Shown piece by piece: positions 44,346-53,985 of a DNA stretch of 64,000 nucleotides. The first letter of the stretch is position 1, and every line of letters begins with the position of its first letter. A model generated the notes under the pieces. It worked only from the letters and a program-made list of their open reading frames with translations. It did no database searches and was not told where the DNA came from. Location of the stretch: positions 186,001 to 250,000 of the forward strand of contig DAIDIE010000014.1 of the NCBI GenBank assembly GCA_027459505.1. Reading direction: 5' to 3'. The DNA comes from Acidobacteriota bacterium (GTDB lineage Bacteria; Acidobacteriota; Terriglobia; Terriglobales; SCQP01). A program made the position numbers and the translations under genes.

Positions 44346-45746
44346 CTACAGCCGCGTGGCAACTTCGACAATACGGCGCGCCTGCGCGCGTACCTGCTCA
44401 ATGCTGGTTCCGCCCAGCGAGTTGCGGCGGCCAACGCTGATCGCGGCGGTCAGCGCCGCGGCCCGTTCCGGGCTCAGAAAACCGGGCGCGATCTCCGCCC
44501 ACTCCGCCGTGCTAAAGGCGCGGAAGTCACGCTCCTCGGCCACACATTTCGAGATCACATGGCCAACGATCTCGTGCGCGTCACGAAAGGCCACCCCGTT
44601 TTCAACCAGCAGGTCGGCCAGATCAGTAGCGAGCAGGGCGGGATCATCCGCGGCCCGGGCGGCGCGATCCGCCCGCACCTGAGTGGTTTCCACCACCCCG
44701 GCGGCGATGCGCAGCACCCCCAGCACGGTCTGCAAGGCGTCGAACATAGCCTCTTTGTCTTCCTGCAGGTCGCGGTTATAGGCCATGGGAAGCCCCTTGA
44801 GCAGGGTCAGCAGACGTGTGAGGTTGCCCACCTGACGCGCGCTCTTGCCGCGAATCAGCTCCAGGGCATCCGCGTTTTTCTTTTGTGGCATCAAGCTGCT
44901 CCCCGTCGCGTATTCGTCGCCCATCAGCAGGAAGTTGAACTCGGCGCTGGAGTAAAGAATCCAGTCCTCGGCAAAACGCGACAGGTGCACGCCAAGCAGC
45001 GCGAAGACAAAGGTGAGCTCGCAGGCAAAGTCGCGGTCACTGACCGCGTCCAGACTGTTCTGGGAGAGCTTGGTGAAACCCAGTTCCTTGGCCAGCAATT
45101 CGCGATCCAGGTTCAGCGTGGAACCGGCCAGCGCCCCGCTGCCCAGCGGAAGCACCTCCACCCTGCTATAGGCATCGCGGAGCCGCGCCGTATCGCGCAG
45201 CAACATCTCCGCGTAGGCCAGAGCGTGATGCCCCAGCGAGACCGGCTGCGCCCGTTGCAGGTGGGTGTAGCCGGGAATAAGAACCTCGGCATAAGTTTCG
45301 GCAAAGCGGCCCAGGTTGCCAAGCAGCCGCGCTAGCAGCGCAAAGAGCTGCTCTTTGTGATCGATCAGGTAGAGACGCAGATCCAGTGCGACCTGCTCGT
45401 TCCGGCTGCGTCCAGTCTGCAGCTTCCGGGCGGCCGGACCGGCAAGTTGCTCCAGCCGCTGCGCCACCCAGGTGTGAACGTCTTCCAGTTCCGGAAGCGG
45501 TCCGTTGCCGTTCAGCGGCGACGCGGGTCCGCGCAGTTCGGCCTCCAGCCGCTGCAGCCCCTCTCGCAGTGCCCCCGCCTCTTGTTCACTGACGATCCCC
45601 GCCCGCTGCAGCGCGCCCACATGAGCCCGCGACCCTCGCACCTCCGCTAGGGCCAGACGGTGATCGTAGGAAAAAGACTCGGAGAAGCGCTCAAATTCCG
45701 GCGCAATCGCTTTCGTAAAACGTCCGCCCCACAGCTTTTCGGCCAC
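44346..45746 (-). CDS. argH: Argininosuccinate lyase
   Basis: A 466-residue enzyme for the last arginine step, splitting argininosuccinate to arginine and fumarate. The fumarase-superfamily signature GSSLMPQKKNADALELIRGK is intact, with TGRSRNEQVALDLRLYL and HLQRAQPVSLGHH upstream. GTG 45746 is chosen (VAEKLWGGRF) because GGGAG lies six bases before it; TTG 45764 is the only earlier option. Last gene of the argR-F-G-H operon. Confidence 0.97.
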   Translation of the reverse strand: MAEKLWGGRFTKAIAPEFERFSESFSYDHRLALAEVRGSRAHVGALQRAGIVSEQEAGALREGLQRLEAELRGPASPLNGNGPLPELEDVHTWVAQRLEQLAGPAARKLQTGRSRNEQVALDLRLYLIDHKEQLFALLARLLGNLGRFAETYAEVLIPGYTHLQRAQPVSLGHHALAYAEMLLRDTARLRDAYSRVEVLPLGSGALAGSTLNLDRELLAKELGFTKLSQNSLDAVSDRDFACELTFVFALLGVHLSRFAEDWILYSSAEFNFLLMGDEYATGSSLMPQKKNADALELIRGKSARQVGNLTRLLTLLKGLPMAYNRDLQEDKEAMFDALQTVLGVLRIAAGVVETTQVRADRAARAADDPALLATDLADLLVENGVAFRDAHEIVGHVISKCVAEERDFRAFSTAEWAEIAPGFLSPERAAALTAAISVGRRNSLGGTSIEQVRAQARRIVEVATRL

Positions 45747-45818
45747 TGGTGTCTCCCGAAACAAAAGGCGCGACGGGACTCCGCCGCGCCCCTCTGATTG
45801 TAATCACGCGCGGATCTT

Positions 45819-47066
45819 CTAACCGCGCACCGGCTCCGGTTTGCTCTGCTGTTCGCGCTCGGCGTCCAGCAGCGCCTTCATCTTGATGGGCAGACCAATG
45901 CAGTTGATGAAGCCTTCCGCATCTTTCTGGTCGTAAAGCTCGCCCATGGTGAACGAGGCCAGCTTGGTGGAGTACAGCGAAAATGGCGAGGTGCGGCCTG
46001 CCACCAGGGCATGCCCCTTCCACAACTTCAGGCGAACTTCGCCGGTGGTGTTTTCCAGCGCCTTGTTGATAAAGGCGTCCATTGCCTCGCGCACGGGCGT
46101 GAACCACAAGCCGTTGTAAACCAAACGAGCGTAGTCAATGCCCATGTGCTGCTTCATCAGCGCGGTTTCCCGATCCACGGTGAGCGCCTCCAACTCGCGG
46201 ATCGCCGTCACCAGCAGTGTTCCACCCGGAGTCTCGTAGGCGCCCCGCGACTTCATACCCACGAAACGGTTCTCCACCAGGTCAATGCGGCCAATGCCGT
46301 GCCGCGAAGCCAGCTCATTGAGCTTGCGCAGCAAGCCGCCGGGAGACAGCTCCTGACCATTGACACTGACGGGGACTCCGGCTTCAAAGCCGATGCTGAC
46401 GTATTCGGGTTCGTTGGGTGTTTCGGCCAACCCGCGGGTCAGCACCCACATATCCTCGGGCGGCTCCTGCGCGGGATCTTCCAGCGCGCCACCCTCATGA
46501 CTGATGTGCCAGATGTTCTGGTCGCGGCTATAGATCTTCGCCTCTGTCTGCTCGATGGGCACGTTGTGCTGGCGCGCGTAGGCGATTGCGGACTCGCGCG
46601 AGTTGATGTCCCATTCGCGCCAGGGGGCAATCACATGCAGGTGGGGCGCGAGCGCCTTGTAGGTCAGCTCAAAGCGAACCTGATCGTTGCCTTTGCCCGT
46701 GCAGCCGTGGGAAAGCGCGTCACAGCCCGTTTCCAGAGCGACCTCGACCTGCTTTTTGGCAATGATGGGCCGCGCAAACGAGGTGCCCAGCAGGTACTTC
46801 TGGTCGTATATTGGGCCCCCTTTGAGCGTCGGCCAGATGTATTCGGTGATGAATTCATCGACCAGGTCGGCCACCACCACCTCGTCGGCGCCGGTCTTGA
46901 TGGCCTTGTCGCGTACTTTGTCAAAGTCGTCGTCCTGGCCGACATTGGCAATCACCGCGACGATTTTGCCGCCATAGTTTTCCTTCAGCCAGGGAATGAT
47001 GATCGAGGTGTCCAGCCCGCCGGAGTAGGCCAGGCAGATCTTCTTGAATTGTTTCTTTTGATTCAT
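45819..47066 (-). CDS. argG: Argininosuccinate synthase
   Basis: A 415-residue enzyme joining citrulline and aspartate with ATP. The PP-loop is LAYSGGLDTSIIIPWL; SHGCTGKGNDQVRFEL and APWREWDINSRESAI are family signatures. Length is typical. It lies 28 bp after argF and 72 bp before argH in the arginine operon. Confidence 0.97.
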   Translation of the reverse strand: MNQKKQFKKICLAYSGGLDTSIIIPWLKENYGGKIVAVIANVGQDDDFDKVRDKAIKTGADEVVVADLVDEFITEYIWPTLKGGPIYDQKYLLGTSFARPIIAKKQVEVALETGCDALSHGCTGKGNDQVRFELTYKALAPHLHVIAPWREWDINSRESAIAYARQHNVPIEQTEAKIYSRDQNIWHISHEGGALEDPAQEPPEDMWVLTRGLAETPNEPEYVSIGFEAGVPVSVNGQELSPGGLLRKLNELASRHGIGRIDLVENRFVGMKSRGAYETPGGTLLVTAIRELEALTVDRETALMKQHMGIDYARLVYNGLWFTPVREAMDAFINKALENTTGEVRLKLWKGHALVAGRTSPFSLYSTKLASFTMGELYDQKDAEGFINCIGLPIKMKALLDAEREQQSKPEPVRG

Positions 47067-47094
47067 AGCTGCGATGATGCCCCCGCGGACGCCT

Positions 47095-48147
47095 TCAGGC
47101 GCCGAGAATTAGACTGGCCAGGATGGCCTTTTGCGCGTGCAAACGGTTTTCCGCCTGCCGATAAACCGCTGAACTGGAAGAGTCGATCACGTCAACCGAG
47201 ACTTCCTGGCCGCGGTGCGCCGGAAGACAGTGCATAAACCGCGCCCCCGGCTCGGCGATCGCCATGACGTTCTGGTTCACCTGATACCCGCCGAAATCGC
47301 GGGCACGCTGCGTGGCCTCGGCCTCTTGCCCCATGCTGGCCCAGGTGTCGGTGTAGACGGCATGCGCCCCGCGTACCGCTTTGTCGATTTCGGAAGAGAC
47401 TTCAATCTCCGCTCCCGTGCGCTCGGCCATCTCCTGCGCCCACTTCACCACGTTGGCGTCGGGCTCATATCCGGCAGGTGTGGCGATGCCCAGCCGGATT
47501 CCGCTGAGCGCCGCCGCCTCGATCAGGGAATGCAGCGTATTGTTGCCGTCGCCTACGTAGGCCAGCTTGATACGCGCCTTGCGTTCGCCGGGAACCCGGA
47601 ATCCGGGGTACAACTCCCGCAGCACCAGGTAATCCGCCAGCGCCTGGCAGGGGTGGCTGTGGTCGCTCAAGCCGTTGACCACTGGAATGCCGGCCGATTC
47701 CGCCAGCATCTTGATCGACTCGTGCTGAAACGTGCGCGCCACAATGGCGTTCATCCACAGGTCCAGATTGCGCGCCACATCGAAAATGTCCTCGCGCTCG
47801 CCCAACGGCGAATCGGTGAAGTCGAGAAAAACCGCGTATCCGCCCATGCTCTGCATGGCCACGTCAAACGTGACGCGGGTGCGCAAAGAGGGCTTCTCGA
47901 AGATCATTGCCAGACCCTTTTGGTCGAGCAGGGCGCGATAACGGCCCGGTTGGGCTTTCATCGCGGCGGCGGTGTCAAGCAGAGCCGTGAATTCCGCGGG
48001 ACGCAGGTTCGCCAGGTCAATCAGGTCTCCGGTCTCGAGACGCGGGATTCCGCCGCTCAAAGCATGCCGTGAGACTTTCACTTTGCGAACCGGACGGTGG
48101 CCGTTCAGCGACAGCCGCTTTTTCTTCTTCTTCAGCACTTTCGGCAT
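47095..48147 (-). CDS. argF: Ornithine carbamoyltransferase
   Basis: A 350-residue enzyme that makes citrulline from ornithine and carbamoyl phosphate. The carbamoyl-phosphate motif is FEKPSLRTRVTFD, the ornithine-binding motifs are HPCQALAD and FMHCLPAHRGQEVS. About 45 residues of very basic sequence (KVLKKKKKRLSLNG and following) precede the conserved core, longer than usual. ATG 48147 is preferred; an earlier GTG 48159 overlaps its own AGGAG. Confidence 0.96.
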   Translation of the reverse strand: MPKVLKKKKKRLSLNGHRPVRKVKVSRHALSGGIPRLETGDLIDLANLRPAEFTALLDTAAAMKAQPGRYRALLDQKGLAMIFEKPSLRTRVTFDVAMQSMGGYAVFLDFTDSPLGEREDIFDVARNLDLWMNAIVARTFQHESIKMLAESAGIPVVNGLSDHSHPCQALADYLVLRELYPGFRVPGERKARIKLAYVGDGNNTLHSLIEAAALSGIRLGIATPAGYEPDANVVKWAQEMAERTGAEIEVSSEIDKAVRGAHAVYTDTWASMGQEAEATQRARDFGGYQVNQNVMAIAEPGARFMHCLPAHRGQEVSVDVIDSSSSAVYRQAENRLHAQKAILASLILGA

Positions 48148-48228
48148 TGGACAATGCACTCCTCGGAAACGTTTGTGCCGAGCCGCGGCCGGCGATTAAC
48201 TCGCGCCCATGCGCAACGGCGCGCCCCA

Positions 48229-48678
48229 TCAGGCTTCAATGATCTCGTGTAAACGCTTTTCCAGCTGCTGACAGCCGCGGTTGCTCTCGCAAATCAGGAG
48301 CAGGGTGTCGTCTCCGGCCAGCGAACCCACCATCTCCCGCCACTCTTCCGCATCGACGGCGGCCCCCACGCTGGAGGCGGCGCCCGGGTCGGTCTTGATG
48401 ACCAGCAGGTTCTGCGCCACCCGGATGTCGCGGACGAAACTGCGGATCACCCGGCTCAGCTCCGCGGGAAACGCGGCCCCATCGCCGGCCTCGCTCTCCA
48501 TCTCGGCGTAGCCGGAAGGCGTCTTGACCAGACCCAGTTCCCTCAGGTCCCGTGACAGTGTCACCTGGGTAGCGTCAATGCCCGCCCGGCGCAAGGCCGC
48601 CACCAGATCCGCCTGCGAATGAATGGCCTGGCTGCGGATCAGCTTGAGAATTTGTTCCTGACGGTACGATTTGCTCAA
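48229..48678 (-). CDS. argR: Arginine repressor
   Basis: A 149-residue ArgR/AhrC. The N-terminal winged helix (YRQEQILKLIRSQAIHSQAD, then DATQVTLSRDLRELGLVK) binds ARG boxes. The C-terminal domain hexamerises and binds arginine (VIKTDPGAASSVGAAVD, GSLAGDDTLLLICES). It is the first gene of the operon it controls, directly behind two ARG boxes at 48729-48763, so it should repress itself together with argF, argG and argH. Confidence 0.96.
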   Translation of the reverse strand: MSKSYRQEQILKLIRSQAIHSQADLVAALRRAGIDATQVTLSRDLRELGLVKTPSGYAEMESEAGDGAAFPAELSRVIRSFVRDIRVAQNLLVIKTDPGAASSVGAAVDAEEWREMVGSLAGDDTLLLICESNRGCQQLEKRLHEIIEA

Positions 48679-48728
48679 GACACTCCGCGGTGTCCCGCGG
48701 GCCTCGTGCGCTCAGGCCGGAGGACAAA

Positions 48729-48763
48729 ATGAATAATTATTCGTCTCAATGAATATTTAAACG
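48729..48763. promoter_or_regulatory. Two ARG boxes upstream of argR-argFGH
   Basis: ATGAATAATTATTCG (48729-48743) and ATGAATATTTAAACG (48749-48763) match the ARG-box pattern TGAATnnnnATTCA, the first almost perfectly palindromic. Their starts are 20 bp apart, so an ArgR hexamer could hold both on one face of the helix. They are AT-rich islands in a GC-rich region, 50 bp before argR. A TTGAGA between them could serve as -35. Confidence 0.85.
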
Positions 48764-48887
48764 CTGGAGTGGCCGCGCTGTCAAGCCAGCTCTCCTGACC
48801 TGCCGCTCGTAGCCCCGCGGAGGCGAGGCAGGTTTTTAAAAGAAGTGGCCGAACGCCGCTCCAGATCCGCCGTCTGTGTGCCCGCTT

Positions 48888-49268
48888 TCAGCCGATCTTG
48901 TAGTGAAAGCGCTGCGAGAGCCGCTGCCCGCCAATCGACACGGTGGCGTGACAGTCCCAATCGCCATTCATGGAGAATTGCCCTTTGCCGGTGTAATTAC
49001 CCTGTCCTTGATCGGTGAGCGGCACCGTGATATCAGGCATATCCATGAAACTCATATGCAGAGTCAGTTGCGCGGCGCCGCCCGCGGCGGGCTGCCCATT
49101 GGGCCGCAAAACATGCAGCGTAAAAACGGTGTCATGCATGGCCTGCGGAACGGCGGGAGAGGTGGTTAGCCCCAGCTTCCACTGCGGAGGGGCGGGCGGC
49201 TGGCGATGGCATCCGCTCACAGCGATTAAGGCGGCAAACAGGGAGAGACAGACCAGGAGCCGTTTCAT
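48888..49268 (-). CDS. YtkA/FixH-like lipoprotein
   Basis: A 126-residue predicted lipoprotein. The signal peptide LLVCLSLFAALIAVSGC ends in a lipobox with Cys20 or so as the lipid site. The mature part TVFTLHVLRPNGQPAAGGA, LHMSFMDMPDITVPLTD and GKGQFSMNGDWDCHATV has the immunoglobulin-like pattern of YtkA proteins, with several Met residues as in copper-handling or cytochrome-assembly relatives. The metal role is inference. Confidence 0.75.
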   Translation of the reverse strand: MKRLLVCLSLFAALIAVSGCHRQPPAPPQWKLGLTTSPAVPQAMHDTVFTLHVLRPNGQPAAGGAAQLTLHMSFMDMPDITVPLTDQGQGNYTGKGQFSMNGDWDCHATVSIGGQRLSQRFHYKIG

Positions 49269-49496
49269 TTGGTTCAGCGCCCAACAGGAGATCTTCGTCA
49301 TTGATGCTAACAGAGGAGGCAGGGCCGCGTCTCCTGCGCCGCCCAAGCCTTTTCAGTGGTTGATGCCGCACTGTTTCCTCGCCTGGGAGCGGCGGCATTC
49401 CCGGGCCAGCACCGCCAATCCACCTCACGGCAACACTATCCCCACCCGTTTGGGGGATTTTTACTCCCCCGCGCTCCTGCTAGGCTCGCTCAAGCT

Positions 49497-50318
49497 ATGC
49501 CTGTCTTGGCGCTTGAACACATCCGGCCCATGCGTGGGGGTGCGCAATCCCAGTTGCTGCGCGCCAATGATAGCTACTACTACGTGGTGAAGTTCACCAA
49601 CAACGCCCAGCACCTGCGCGTGCTGGCCAATGAATTTCTTGCCTCCAGGCTCGCCAGGCTGCTTCACCTCCCGGTTCCCGAAGTGGAGATCGTCAACGTG
49701 CCCCGCATCCTGGTGGAACGCTGCCCGGAAATGGTGGTGCGCCTTTCCGGCCGCGAGCAGCCCTGCGCTCACGGCTTGCAGTTCGGCTCCCGTCTGGTTG
49801 CACGCGATCCGGAGTCGGCCATGTACGACTATCTTCCCGAAGCCGTTCTGGGCATGGTGCGCAATATCGCTGACTTCGCCGGCATGCTGGCCTTCGATAA
49901 ATGGACCTGCAACTGCAATGGCCGGCAGGTGGTTTTTTGCCGCCCCAATCCACGCCGCCGTTTGGAGGTCCACATGATTGACCAGGGCTTTTGTTTCAAT
50001 GGCGGCGAGTGGGATTTTCCCGATAGCCCTCTGCGGGGAGTGTATTCTCGCAATTCCGTTTATCGCGACATCACCGGCTGGGAGGACTTCGAACCCTGGC
50101 TCAGCCGGCTGGAGGCATTGGACCCGGACCTGATCTTTCAACCCTCTGCCGAGATTCCGCCCGCCTGGTATGGCGACCCCGGTGAGTTGGAGCGCCTTTT
50201 GCAGCAGCTTGTCAAACGCCGCAGCCGCGTTCGCGATCTGATTGTTCAAGTCCGAGACTCCCCGCGGGCACCCTTCCCGCTTTGGGCTCAACGGACAGCT
50301 ATCGCCCTGGGAGCGTGA
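49497..50318 (+). CDS. HipA-like kinase-fold protein
   Basis: A 273-residue cytoplasmic protein related to HipA-family Ser/Thr kinases. GGAQSQLLRANDSYYYVVKF is the glycine-rich and lysine region, LANEFLASRLARLLHLPVPE the helix that follows, FDKWTCNCNGRQVVF the catalytic-loop-like segment, and MIDQGFCFNGGEWDF the metal-binding Asp region. It lacks the N-terminal HipA extension and no HipB is nearby. A DUF3037 gene follows by 16 bp; this pairing recurs in other bacteria, but its biology is unknown. Confidence 0.78.
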   Translation: MPVLALEHIRPMRGGAQSQLLRANDSYYYVVKFTNNAQHLRVLANEFLASRLARLLHLPVPEVEIVNVPRILVERCPEMVVRLSGREQPCAHGLQFGSRLVARDPESAMYDYLPEAVLGMVRNIADFAGMLAFDKWTCNCNGRQVVFCRPNPRRRLEVHMIDQGFCFNGGEWDFPDSPLRGVYSRNSVYRDITGWEDFEPWLSRLEALDPDLIFQPSAEIPPAWYGDPGELERLLQQLVKRRSRVRDLIVQVRDSPRAPFPLWAQRTAIALGA

Positions 50319-50334
50319 AATTTCCGGAGCCTCT

Positions 50335-51153
50335 ATGCAACCTCCATCAGTGCCGGAATGTTACGAATACTTCCTGATACGCGTCGCCCCCGACCCGGTC
50401 CGCAATGAAGCCGTCAATATTGGGGTGGCTCTCATTCATCCCAATGGCGGCTACGCTGGCGTGCGCTTTGTCTCCGATTACCGCCGGATTCACTGCCTGT
50501 TTCCCCAATTCAACCTCTCCGACCTGGATGGACTGGATCGTGAAGTCGAGGCGTTGCTGGCCAATACTTGCGAGGACCCCTCCGCCCCATTGAACCGCAA
50601 CTATTTCCTCAGCCTGGCGCGCGAGACATTTGCCAATGGGCTGCAGTTTACCGGTCCCAAGCCGGTTTTAACCGCCGATCCGGAGCAGGAGTTGCAGACA
50701 CTCTATGAGCGTTTTGCTGAACCCTACCGCGATGCCTCGGGCCGGCAGCAGGCGAACGGGCGTAAAGCCCTGGTGCAACATCTTCAAAACGTCTTTACTG
50801 AACATGGGTTGTCGCCCTATCTGCGCCGCAATGCGCGTGTTAGTGAATGGGGGCTGCACCACGATCCCTTCCGCTTCGACTTCGCCACCACCATGGGCCG
50901 GCTGACGGCCGTGCAGGCGGTAATGCTTGGCGGCACGACCGCCCCCGTCAAAGAACTGAGCTTTACCACGGCGCGGCTGCGGCAAGCCGGCATGGCCGTG
51001 AATGTGCGCGCGGTCGTGGAGGAAGCCGCTCCGGAATCGGCCCTGGCCGCCTTTCATCAGGAGCTCCTGACAGAGGCGGAGATCGAGGTCTTTGCACTGT
51101 CCCGCTCCGCGCAGTTGGCCGAACAACTGCGCGCCAGCCTCCGCGCCCAGTAG
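50335..51153 (+). CDS. DUF3037 protein
   Basis: A 272-residue protein. The N-terminal YFLIRVAPDPVRNEAVNIGV followed by ALIHPNGGYAGVRFVSDYRR is the DUF3037 signature. The rest is helical and unassigned. GGAG precedes ATG 50335. It follows the HipA-like gene in the same direction and the two probably form one operon and one functional unit of unknown role. Confidence 0.82.
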   Translation: MQPPSVPECYEYFLIRVAPDPVRNEAVNIGVALIHPNGGYAGVRFVSDYRRIHCLFPQFNLSDLDGLDREVEALLANTCEDPSAPLNRNYFLSLARETFANGLQFTGPKPVLTADPEQELQTLYERFAEPYRDASGRQQANGRKALVQHLQNVFTEHGLSPYLRRNARVSEWGLHHDPFRFDFATTMGRLTAVQAVMLGGTTAPVKELSFTTARLRQAGMAVNVRAVVEEAAPESALAAFHQELLTEAEIEVFALSRSAQLAEQLRASLRAQ

Positions 51154-51192
51154 AAGTCTGCTCCGCCCTGCATGCTAGAATGGAGCTTTGCT

Positions 51193-51269
<77 letters not shown>

Positions 51270-51300
51270 ACTTTCTTTCTCCCCTCGCATTCATCCCGTT

Positions 51301-51627
51301 ATGCCCCGACTGCGCGACTCCGCCCGGACCTCGGTAGCCATGCTGGGGCTCGTGCTGGCTTCGCTGGGAACGTCTCTTCTGCTGTTCCCCAAACTGCCTG
51401 CCTTCACTGACAACGGCGTGCACCGGGTGCCCAGCCCTTCCTTTTCGTTTCTGCTGACCTGGGGCGGCATTGTAGTGGGCATTTTGCTCATGCTGTGGTC
51501 ACGCGTGACGGAACCGACGCCAACGCCCAACTTTGGAGCTGCTCGCGACTATCCATTAAAGGGGTCGGCGATCCGGCCGGCGGCAAAGCGCACGGCACAT
51601 CCGGCGCCCCGGCGTCCGGAGCGCTAA
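51301..51627 (+). CDS. Small membrane protein of unknown function
   Basis: A 108-residue protein with two membrane spans (SVAMLGLVLASLGTSLLLF and FLLTWGGIVVGILLMLW) and a basic, Pro-rich C-terminal tail. I know no family. It starts at ATG 51301, 31 bp after the tRNA, and lies 42 bp before deoB. Confidence 0.65.
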   Translation: MPRLRDSARTSVAMLGLVLASLGTSLLLFPKLPAFTDNGVHRVPSPSFSFLLTWGGIVVGILLMLWSRVTEPTPTPNFGAARDYPLKGSAIRPAAKRTAHPAPRRPER

Positions 51628-51669
51628 TCCGCTCTACGCCCGCGGTCCTACTGGACTGGGGAAATCGTC

Positions 51670-52887
51670 ATGAACGCAGCTTCGAGTCCTGATAGCCCCC
51701 ATTCACCCCAAGCTGGCCCCGCCTTCGCGCGCGTCATTCTTATCGTGCTGGATAGTGTCGGGATTGGCGAAATGCCCGATGCGGCTCTTTATGGGGACGC
51801 CGGCAGCAATACGCTGGGCAACTTGCAGCGCGTCCGGCCCATGCGGCTCCCCAATCTGCTTTCCCTGGGCTTGGGCAATATCCATCCCATGCCGGGATTG
51901 CCACCCACTCCCCTGCCGCGCGCCTCCTATGGGAAATGTGCTCTGCTTTCCGACGGCAAAGACACCACGACGGGCCATTGGGAAATGGCCGGCATCATTT
52001 TGGAAAAAGGCTTCCCCGTCTACCCACATGGCTTTCCGCCAGAATTGATGCGGGAATTTGAAACTCGCATCGGCCGCAAGACGCTGGGCAATATCGCCGC
52101 CAGCGGCACCGAGATCATTGAACGGCTGGGCGCGGAGCATATGCGCACCGGCGCCCCGATCGTCTACACCTCGGCGGATAGCGTGTTCCAGATCGCCGCC
52201 CATGAAGAGATCATCCCATTGGGAGAGCTGTATCGGATTTGCGAAACCGCACGTGACCTGCTGCAGGGCCCGCACCGCGTGGGTAGAGTCATTGCGCGTC
52301 CCTTCACCGGCAGCGGCCCTGGTCATTTCCAGCGCACCCGCAACCGCCATGACTACGCCATCGAACCGCCGCCGGGCATGCTGCTGGACCGGCTCTCCGA
52401 GCATGGCATCCCGGTCTTCGCGGTGGGCAAGATTTTCGACATCTTCCTTGGGCGAGGCATCCGTCACCACGTCAGGATGGAAAGCAATGCCGATGGCCTG
52501 CAGCGAACCTTGCAGGCCATGCACTCGTTCGAGGCCGGGCTGCTCTTCGTCAATCTGGTTGATTTCGACATGCTGTACGGGCACCGCAATGATGTCGCTG
52601 GTTACGCGGCCGCCCTGGAGGAGTTTGACCGTTATCTGGGCCAGATCTTAGGCGCCTTGCGCCCCGATGATCTGCTGATTCTTACTGCCGATCACGGCTG
52701 CGACCCCACCACCCCCTCCACGGATCATTCGCGGGAATATACGCCTCTGCTGGTCCACGGCCCGCGTGCGCGCAGCGCGCCCTTGGGCACGCGGCGCACG
52801 CTGGCCGATATCGGTGAAACCATTGCGGAGAATTTCGGCGTGCCACTGCACCGCGGCGAGTCATTTCTGAAGACCCTTGCGCACTAA
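51670..52887 (+). CDS. deoB: Phosphopentomutase
   Basis: A 405-residue alkaline-phosphatase-superfamily mutase that interconverts ribose- or deoxyribose-1-phosphate and the 5-phosphates in nucleoside salvage. [17 protein letters not shown] holds the first metal Asp, [13 protein letters not shown] the phosphorylated-Thr region, and [20 protein letters not shown] the second metal site. Length is typical. No other deo genes are adjacent. Confidence 0.96.
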   Translation: MNAASSPDSPHSPQAGPAFARVILIVLDSVGIGEMPDAALYGDAGSNTLGNLQRVRPMRLPNLLSLGLGNIHPMPGLPPTPLPRASYGKCALLSDGKDTTTGHWEMAGIILEKGFPVYPHGFPPELMREFETRIGRKTLGNIAASGTEIIERLGAEHMRTGAPIVYTSADSVFQIAAHEEIIPLGELYRICETARDLLQGPHRVGRVIARPFTGSGPGHFQRTRNRHDYAIEPPPGMLLDRLSEHGIPVFAVGKIFDIFLGRGIRHHVRMESNADGLQRTLQAMHSFEAGLLFVNLVDFDMLYGHRNDVAGYAAALEEFDRYLGQILGALRPDDLLILTADHGCDPTTPSTDHSREYTPLLVHGPRARSAPLGTRRTLADIGETIAENFGVPLHRGESFLKTLAH

Positions 52888-52946
52888 CCGCTCCTGGGGG
52901 CCGGTCAGCCCGGTCCGCCTTCGCCAGTTCCCTGTCCGCGTGCCGC

Positions 52947-53738
52947 TTAGCGCGGGGGCAGCGCCAGCGCCTCATCAATGCAATGCTGCGCCACCGGCGC
53001 CAGGCGGGCGAAACCCTGGGCATCAGGGTGCAGTCCGTCGCCGGAAAGGCCCGCCGTAAACATCCCTTTCGCGTCCACAACCGCGGCGTAATAATCACAG
53101 TAAATCTCGTGCTGCGCCCGGGCGTAGGAACGCAACCATTGGTTTAAGGCCAGAATGTCCGCCGGTGGCCGGTTGCTGGTCTGAGGAGTCCGCGTATAGT
53201 CGCTGACCGGCAGGAGCGAACAAAAGATCACGTGGATATGGTGACGGTGGGCCAGCTCGGTCATCGCTTCCACATTCTCGGCAATCATCCTGAGCGTGAC
53301 CGGTCCGGTATTTTGTGCAATGTCGTTGGTCCCCGCCAACAGGACAACCGCTCGCGGATGCAGATCGATGACGTCGGGGAACATCCGCAACACCATTTGC
53401 GCGGTGGTTTGCCCGCTGATCCCTCGGTTGATGTAGGGCTTGCCGGGGAAGTATCGGGGAAGGTTCCAAATGTCGGTAATCGAGTCGCCCAGAAACACGA
53501 CGCGGCCAACCTGAGCGGGGAGCTGCTCCACCCGCACGTCGTCAGCGTGGTAGCGGCCCAGTTGCGGCCAATCCCCCAAATCCCGCGCCAGGCGCTGGGC
53601 GGAAAAAATAATGCAGCAGTCGTTGGCGGGTGGCAGGGGAAACCGGCGTGCCAGTTGCGCGCTGGCGGCGGACGCCAGGACAATGGCCACCAGAGTGGCA
53701 AAAACTGGGCGTGGAAAACAATGGCGGATATTGCGCAT
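52947..53738 (-). CDS. Secreted SGNH/GDSL hydrolase
   Basis: A 263-residue exported esterase-like protein. After the signal peptide (VFATLVAIVLASAASAQ), block I is VVFLGDSITDIWN (catalytic Ser), block II NRGISGQTT (Gly), block III LLAGTNDIAQN (Asn) and block V SGDGLHPDAQGF (Asp and His). All catalytic residues are present. It resembles platelet-activating-factor acetylhydrolase-type lipases; substrate unknown. The signal peptide favours ATG 53738 over upstream starts. Confidence 0.92.
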   Translation of the reverse strand: MRNIRHCFPRPVFATLVAIVLASAASAQLARRFPLPPANDCCIIFSAQRLARDLGDWPQLGRYHADDVRVEQLPAQVGRVVFLGDSITDIWNLPRYFPGKPYINRGISGQTTAQMVLRMFPDVIDLHPRAVVLLAGTNDIAQNTGPVTLRMIAENVEAMTELAHRHHIHVIFCSLLPVSDYTRTPQTSNRPPADILALNQWLRSYARAQHEIYCDYYAAVVDAKGMFTAGLSGDGLHPDAQGFARLAPVAQHCIDEALALPPR

Positions 53739-53985
53739 AGGGCTCCTCGGCGGCCCAGGAGGCACTCGGGTCGATAACCTGCCGCCCACCGAGCGTGCCC
53801 GGGGCACTCATCGTCATTATGGGGGAGAATCTCTCCATCCTTGCTGCCTTGGAGCGCCAGCCATAATGGAGGAGAACAATCGTAACGATGGCGGCGGCTA
53901 GGGCGTCCATCTAAAGGGTTTCAACCATCACGCAACGAGGCTGCTCTGCTTGCTCGCGCCTGGGCGGGCTTGCCGGCGAGGTTTT

